A stretch of DNA of 47,846 bases from Candidatus Woesearchaeota archaeon (GTDB lineage: Archaea; Nanobdellota; Nanobdellia; Woesearchaeales; SKGA01): the NCBI GenBank assembly GCA_021734105.1, contig JAIPJP010000007.1:1-47846 (forward strand). The letters are read 5' to 3'. The position numbers were made by a program, and so were the translations under genes. Under the pieces are notes generated by a model. It worked only from the letters and a program-made list of their open reading frames with translations, was not told the origin of the DNA and searched no databases. Below, in pieces: positions 42,798 through 47,846 of this stretch (the first letter of the stretch is position 1; every line of letters starts with the position of its first letter).

Positions 42798-44108
42798 TTA
42801 ATTTGCTAGAGTGATAATGGAATTTCGTTGTATATATTCTGCATAGCCATAAGCTGCTTCTATGTGTAATGGCGCTTCATAAGCTGACGTTGATGTCAAA
42901 TACTCATATGAATAATAACATCGTACACTTCCTTGACCGTTAACAAGTCTAATTCCTTCTCCTCGTTTTGGCGTACAATCAAGTTGTTGATCATTCACCC
43001 GCACATCAAGTAAATAAATCTTATCAAGTTGTTGCGAAGTGAGTTTTCCTGGATAATAAGGACTGCATCGTTCTAAATAACCAAAGTCAAAGACACTCCC
43101 ATCGCCAACGTTCTTAAAATTAATAGTGAAATAAATACCTCGTTTTGTGTTTTCTTGTTCAACGGTCGTTACAGCAACTGGCGCACCATTACCACCATTA
43201 TAAGTGATTTTCTTTGGCGTGCAAACTTTTCTGTTTTCGCTATAAGGATCTGGATCAACACAAATTTGAGGATTTGCATATGTTGCGTACGCATAACAAT
43301 TTGTTACCATAAACGACGCATCTGCTCGGTCATCTCCTGTTTGCCAGCCAACTACATTTCCATCAAATGCAACAACATCACTTTCTCCACCCGGATATTC
43401 TGGGCTGTTTGGTGCAAGGACATATTCATAACCATTATAGTTGTCTAAGGAAAGTCTATCAATTAAAACTAGCATGCCAGTTCCATGATTCATAAAGTCA
43501 ATATCAATAATATCTTGTAAATTCACACTTACTTGTCCCCCTAAGCCATCATTTTCAAGACTAAAACCAACATTTTCAATAATATTGTTAAAAAGCGTAT
43601 CTTGTTTTGCAAGGCCAAATTGCTGAAGTAAAGAGCCTACACTATTTACTCGTAGACCTGCGCCTGCTTGATTTGCATAGCCGTCAAGACCTAGTTCTGA
43701 GCATCGAAGTAGTCCTGTTGCAGTTCCGCCTAATGAACCTAAATCAAGATGGCAATCTTGCCAACTCCCGCCATATTTAGCTATCATAACGCCATCAAAT
43801 TCAATCATATAAGGATTATATCCTGAAACATAAAGTCCTCCTTTTGTCCACGAAGAGCCTCTATTTTGCAAATCTACAAGAACTTGAAAACCATTTTCGC
43901 TCCGTGATGCACCTTGATAATAATATAGGTTTGGCGGTGGACTTGACGGATCTGAAAATCGCATATAAACTCCTTCCGTACCCCTATAATAATCCTTATT
44001 AGGGTTATCTCTATTGGCTCCAGGAAATGCTCCTCCTGAACAAGCGCTTAAAAAAAGCAGGGATACCAGTAAAATCGTTAATAGTATAGGTAGTCTCATA
44101 GTCCTCAC
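42798..44108 (-). CDS. Lipoprotein B with shared C-terminal beta module
   Basis: 436 residues. Lipobox LSAC with Cys23. Begins, after a short linker, YYRGTEGVYMRFSDPSSPPP. The C-terminal ~150 residues (KVCTPKKITYNGGNGAPVAV to YGYAEYIQRNSII) align by eye with the middle of lipoprotein C, including a NGxGAPVAVT stretch and a Cys pair (QQLDC...GSVRC). TATA TATATAAAT ~27 nt upstream suggests a second promoter inside the operon. Function unknown. Confidence 0.75.
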   Translation of the reverse strand: MRTMRLPILLTILLVSLLFLSACSGGAFPGANRDNPNKDYYRGTEGVYMRFSDPSSPPPNLYYYQGASRSENGFQVLVDLQNRGSSWTKGGLYVSGYNPYMIEFDGVMIAKYGGSWQDCHLDLGSLGGTATGLLRCSELGLDGYANQAGAGLRVNSVGSLLQQFGLAKQDTLFNNIIENVGFSLENDGLGGQVSVNLQDIIDIDFMNHGTGMLVLIDRLSLDNYNGYEYVLAPNSPEYPGGESDVVAFDGNVVGWQTGDDRADASFMVTNCYAYATYANPQICVDPDPYSENRKVCTPKKITYNGGNGAPVAVTTVEQENTKRGIYFTINFKNVGDGSVFDFGYLERCSPYYPGKLTSQQLDKIYLLDVRVNDQQLDCTPKRGEGIRLVNGQGSVRCYYSYEYLTSTSAYEAPLHIEAAYGYAEYIQRNSIITLAN

Positions 44109-44153
44109 ACTCTTTATATGATAATCAAGTATTTATATATTATTTGGTTATGA

Positions 44154-45887
44154 TTATCTATTTAAGTTGTTAACACGCTGATAAGCAGCATTTCCTTGTT
44201 TATCAACAACTTTAAGGCAAATTGTTGTCTCATCTGAATTATATGATGGCGTTGCTATTTGAAAATCCATTGCTTTATAATTAGAATCATAAGATCCTTC
44301 TACTTCGTTTTCTGCATATTTAAAATCAGGAATATCCTCGCAACCAGGAATTTCTCCGTTAACAAGAGTTTGCAAGATTCGTTTTTCTACAAATGTCCAA
44401 TAAGCAATAGTGTCACAACCACAGGTTTGTTGAGGATCAAGCGTTATAGTATCATCTGCATCTCTACAAGACCAAGATATAAATGAATCAGTAGCAGTTA
44501 TTTCTTCCACTCGCGGTTTATTATTTCGCTCAAAACAAGTCGGCCATCCACAAAACGTTCCTGGTTGACAAAAATCATTTGCTAAAATACAAGTTGAAGG
44601 GTTTTGTCGGCAAAGACTTTCATCGCCATACACACAATTAAGCGTATCCCACGCGCTAGCAAGTTCTTGATTAGAAACTCCTTGTTGTAAAATAGGCCAA
44701 GTATTCGCTTGTGGATTGTTAAGATCATCATTTAGTGCAACATCTCTAAATGGTTGTGTGTTTTGTTGCATTGCGTAAGCTTCACATTTCGAAATACATT
44801 TTCCTTTATTTCGATCTACTCCTGGAATAAAAACCTCCCATGAATGACAAAAGTCTTCTGTGAATTCTGTTTCTTCAAAAAGATTTAATGGTCGTATTCG
44901 TTCTACAATAAGATCTTTTGAAATAGTTTCTGTGTATAAATAAGAAAGTTCTATTACAAGCGATGATAAATAATTCGTACTTACTAAGTCAATGGAATTT
45001 GTTTCTAATTTACAGACTGTTTCTGCTTCTCCATCTCTAAAGCGCACAACTTCCGGATAACAAGCTAAAGAATCATTTCCCAAACGCGCATCTATTTTAA
45101 AAGTATTTACAGCTGTTGAAGTAATTTCTTTACAAGCACCATTAGTATCAATAATAAAGTCAGAAACTATTCCATCACCATAATGCTCGATGTGCACGAC
45201 AAATTGGGGAAGTACATAGGTGCCTCTAGGTACCATATTCGTTTCAATTGCAGTAATTGCTACTGGCGCTCCTTGGCCTTTAGAATAACTTTTATCTTCT
45301 GCCTCACATACTTTTTGGCGGACATCGACATTTTGTGGGTCGGTATCAATGCAGACATCGTCTGAAAAAAATGTTTTGTAGGGATAGCAGGCAGTTGCAT
45401 AAAATGTTGCTTGATTTTTTTCAAAATTTGCTACAATTGGTTTTGCATTAAAAGTAACCACAGAGCCTCCATATCGATCATAGTATTGCTCATTATCTTC
45501 ACTAAATAAATAATAAAGCTCGCCTTCAGGATATGCTGTTGATTTGCCATGAATTTGTAATTGCGTTGTGACTGGCTTTATACTGTCTTGTGCAGATGTT
45601 GTTTGTCGAAGCATTTCCAACGTGTCAAATGTTAAGTGAAATGAGGCCATATAATCATCAGTAATGTCAAATGATCCTTTGTTTTCAACAAGGAGCTGAA
45701 CATCAAGAGGCGCTCCTTCAAAAACTTTATCCGGAGGTGCTTGTTCTAAAAAAGAAATAGAAAGCCCTTCTTTACCAGTAAAATAATCTACTTGGGTAAA
45801 GCTTGATCGTCTATCAAAAACAGGTCCTGAAGTACAACTTGCTAGAAATAAAATAAGCACGAGTAAAAGCAATAATAATCGTTTCAT
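44154..45887 (-). CDS. Lipoprotein C, long form with cysteine-rich C-terminus
   Basis: 577 residues. Lipobox LASC with Cys18. Mature N-terminus reads YFTGKEGLSISFLEQAPPDK, then a block KGQGAPVAITAIETNMVPRGTY shared with lipoprotein B, a Cys pair (DSLAC...AETVC) and LSYLYTETISKDLIVERI. A further ~220 residues add many cysteines (DFCQPGTFCGWPTCF, CRQNPSTCIL), likely disulfides outside the cell. Its start overlaps the upstream membrane gene by 4 nt. Function unknown. Confidence 0.75.
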   Translation of the reverse strand: MKRLLLLLLVLILFLASCTSGPVFDRRSSFTQVDYFTGKEGLSISFLEQAPPDKVFEGAPLDVQLLVENKGSFDITDDYMASFHLTFDTLEMLRQTTSAQDSIKPVTTQLQIHGKSTAYPEGELYYLFSEDNEQYYDRYGGSVVTFNAKPIVANFEKNQATFYATACYPYKTFFSDDVCIDTDPQNVDVRQKVCEAEDKSYSKGQGAPVAITAIETNMVPRGTYVLPQFVVHIEHYGDGIVSDFIIDTNGACKEITSTAVNTFKIDARLGNDSLACYPEVVRFRDGEAETVCKLETNSIDLVSTNYLSSLVIELSYLYTETISKDLIVERIRPLNLFEETEFTEDFCHSWEVFIPGVDRNKGKCISKCEAYAMQQNTQPFRDVALNDDLNNPQANTWPILQQGVSNQELASAWDTLNCVYGDESLCRQNPSTCILANDFCQPGTFCGWPTCFERNNKPRVEEITATDSFISWSCRDADDTITLDPQQTCGCDTIAYWTFVEKRILQTLVNGEIPGCEDIPDFKYAENEVEGSYDSNYKAMDFQIATPSYNSDETTICLKVVDKQGNAAYQRVNNLNR

Positions 45888-47846
45888 GCTTCCACCCTCA
45901 CAATTGCTGATTTTTGAATACTATAATCATAATCAACAGTAAAAAGCATCGTTGATTTGCTCCAGTCAACGCCTTCTGGAAAAAACACGTCTGCATATTG
46001 TTTATCAACACCTACATCACATTCAATTGTTGTAAAAATTTCCCACTTATTAAAATTATCAATAACAGTGTAAATCCATCGACCGTCTTCTGTTAACGGT
46101 TGCAGGTCGAAATCTGGTGCGAAATTACAATTTGAAATAGCTAGTCCTTCTGGCATGTTAAATTGCGCTTTAGTCACGCGTTCTATTTTTTGTTTACCAT
46201 TTTCATCATCATGGGATAATTGAAGTTGAAACTTAAGTCGGTGTACACGGTTATCTTGACCTTGCGAAATAATTGAGTCTTCATCCATTGCAATAGGCAT
46301 CCTTAAAACATTCGCACCCATTTCTTTAGTGTTTGATACACCTATTTGTATTGGTCCTGCACTAGTGATTGCTTTTGATTCTTCTAAGAACTCTTGCAAA
46401 TCAAGTGTTGTTCCCGCGTCTTTTTTGTGAGCGAGAAGAATAGTTTCAAAGTCTGTTGAAATAATTTGAATGGGTAATCGTACTGTTGAACGATAATTAT
46501 ACACTCCTTTAACAGCAACATTATGTGTTCCCACAGGAAGTTTTTCAAAAATACAACTGACTCGCGGAAAAAAACTTGCTGTTGCTTCTACAGGATAGCT
46601 TGGTTGTATTTCGCCCATATACGTTCCTGTTCGACAGCTTGTAGAAATACTTATGGGTTCATATGAGTTTGCTGCATAGTCAATATCTATTTGCACAGGT
46701 TCTGTTGAATAAAATATATCTTTAAAAGGGTCTGGGTTTTCCATTCGTACACCCATAAATTCATACGTTGATTCTGTTTCTCCATCTGGAAGATACTCGC
46801 CACTTCCTTTGAGTTTTTGTTCGGCAACCCATAATTGTAATTTTTCTAGTAGATTCGCATCTTCCCATGAGGCCTCTCGTTGCGCAACTGTTTGTTCTTT
46901 ATCTGCTTGAAATTGATTTCCTGAAAAATAACCAATCATATTAAAACTGGATAATCCTAAAATAAGAAGAACCATAATAATAATAATTGTTTTTGTGTTT
47001 ACTAGGTCCATTGTTTTCAGAACGAATAATAAACTAAAAACAGCAAAGAGTATCATAACAATAACAGTATTATCTTTAAAAATACTGGATAAAAAGTCAT
47101 TTGCTTTGAGCATCACACTAAGTAAAACATTAAGTGCCATAAAAAGTATTAAACCAAACATTTCTTTTTGTTCGAGCATTCCTAGTTTAGTTCCTAATAA
47201 TAAAAGTAAAATAATAACACCAACAACTGGCAGTGAGGAAAGAATTTGTGTTTCTGAAAATGCCCCGACACCAAACGGTCCTAAAACAATAATACCAATA
47301 AATGCTAGTAAAAAAACTATCTTCTGATTTTCTGCTGCAAGGCCGCTAAAATGTCCTCGTATTCGGGCAAGTCGTTTATCGAGTTTGCTTTTCTCGTCAG
47401 CTTGAACAATTGCTATTTTACGATCATAATCTTGTCGTATTCTTTCAAGTACTCCTGGTAGTTTACTTTCCCATGATTTTCTTAATTGAGCCGGAGGTCC
47501 CCATTTTGCTAAAAGAATTTCAGGAGCTAAATCTGCTAAATCGCCCACTCCCGGAATTAATCCTATAAACAAGTCAACGAACAAAAATCCTAAAATCTTA
47601 ATGTACGTCATTAAATCAAAAAGAATAAGACAAGGAATAAACCAAATAAATGCTGAAATACCAAATGAAATAAAATCACCAACAAATGGTATCCAGCCCA
47701 GTGCAAAATCAACAGCCCCCATAATGTATAAAGAAATATTATTCATGAAAAATCCTAAGAAAGGCGGCTTTTTACTACCGTTGCGATAGGCTTCTATTTT
47801 TGCGTCACGCTGTTGTTTGAGTTTTTCTATTTTTGCGCGTTTTTCT
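45884..47846 (-). CDS. Large polytopic membrane protein with extracellular beta domain, N-terminus beyond window
   Basis: An ATG at 47746 gives 620 residues, but the frame stays open to the last base with plausible protein sequence (KRAKIEKLKQQRDAKIEAYR then NGSKKPPFLGFF), so the true start lies outside. Two hydrophobic units, ALGWIPFVGDFISF and FIGLIPGVGDLADL, resemble each other. Then a charged helical part, ~6 membrane helices (~145-275), and a ~290-residue C-terminal beta domain with the same ending as the lipoproteins (VDYDYSIQKSAIVRVEA) and a Cys pair (ISNC...TIEC). Likely the membrane anchor of the lipoprotein set. Confidence 0.75.
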   Translation of the reverse strand, partial: EKRAKIEKLKQQRDAKIEAYRNGSKKPPFLGFFMNNISLYIMGAVDFALGWIPFVGDFISFGISAFIWFIPCLILFDLMTYIKILGFLFVDLFIGLIPGVGDLADLAPEILLAKWGPPAQLRKSWESKLPGVLERIRQDYDRKIAIVQADEKSKLDKRLARIRGHFSGLAAENQKIVFLLAFIGIIVLGPFGVGAFSETQILSSLPVVGVIILLLLLGTKLGMLEQKEMFGLILFMALNVLLSVMLKANDFLSSIFKDNTVIVMILFAVFSLLFVLKTMDLVNTKTIIIIMVLLILGLSSFNMIGYFSGNQFQADKEQTVAQREASWEDANLLEKLQLWVAEQKLKGSGEYLPDGETESTYEFMGVRMENPDPFKDIFYSTEPVQIDIDYAANSYEPISISTSCRTGTYMGEIQPSYPVEATASFFPRVSCIFEKLPVGTHNVAVKGVYNYRSTVRLPIQIISTDFETILLAHKKDAGTTLDLQEFLEESKAITSAGPIQIGVSNTKEMGANVLRMPIAMDEDSIISQGQDNRVHRLKFQLQLSHDDENGKQKIERVTKAQFNMPEGLAISNCNFAPDFDLQPLTEDGRWIYTVIDNFNKWEIFTTIECDVGVDKQYADVFFPEGVDWSKSTMLFTVDYDYSIQKSAIVRVEA

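Overview
This is a chromosomal segment of an AT-rich archaeon, most likely a DPANN lineage of the Woesearchaeota/Pacearchaeota kind. The placement is my inference and no search was run. Archaeal marks seen directly: the ribosomal cluster order S13-S4-S11-RpoD-tRNA-Leu-L18e-L13-S9-RpoN; an intron in tRNA-Leu together with the splicing endonuclease EndA; a histone; FEN-1, RFC small subunit, Hjc, SMC, NMD3, MBF1 and an archaeal-type SRP RNA; and TATA boxes about 26-28 nt upstream of many start codons, which implies leaderless mRNAs. Several genes look bacterial in origin: a LeuRS of bacterial type, a class I GAPDH and a RNase HIII.

Layout. 1-4.3 kb: ribosomal/RNA polymerase operon on the minus strand, followed upstream by tRNA-His. 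4.7-8.7 kb: leuS, a HAD hydrolase and an HD-domain protein (plus). 8.77-9.03 kb: SRP RNA. 9.1-14.8 kb (minus): PEP synthase, GAPDH and three membrane proteins, including a presenilin-type protease and a voltage-sensor-like protein. 15-19.6 kb (minus): MscS channel, a D-2-hydroxyacid dehydrogenase, a short MCM-like ATPase and RsmA. 19.6-21.3 kb (plus): a THUMP-type methyltransferase and MBF1. 21.3-24.6 kb (minus): two GT-C-like membrane proteins and a lysine-tailed membrane protein. 24.7-28.1 kb: PRC-barrel, PD-(D/E)XK protein, acetyltransferase, then a TrmB-like regulator divergent from two unknown genes. 28.1-33.8 kb: Hjc, histone, RNase Z, an HTH/nuclease-like protein, EndA, FEN-1 and two unknown genes. 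33.9-38.9 kb (minus): SMC, RNase HIII, signal peptidase. 39.3-41.7 kb (plus): NMD3, PRC-barrel, a 36-residue membrane microprotein and RFC. 41.8-47.8 kb (minus): three related lipoproteins and a large membrane protein that runs off the window.

Two observations stand out. (1) Gene ends are duplicated next to the living gene with altered sequence. The last six amino acids plus stop of S9 occur three times in tandem with mainly synonymous codons; the 3' end of tRNA-His is repeated about 100 bp downstream; and a diverged GAPDH start lies 100 bp upstream of the real one. This suggests recurrent end-targeted insertion or gene replacement. (2) The lipoprotein operon encodes four surface proteins that share a C-terminal cysteine-paired beta module, which may be an undescribed envelope complex.

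All functions are read from sequence motifs by eye.
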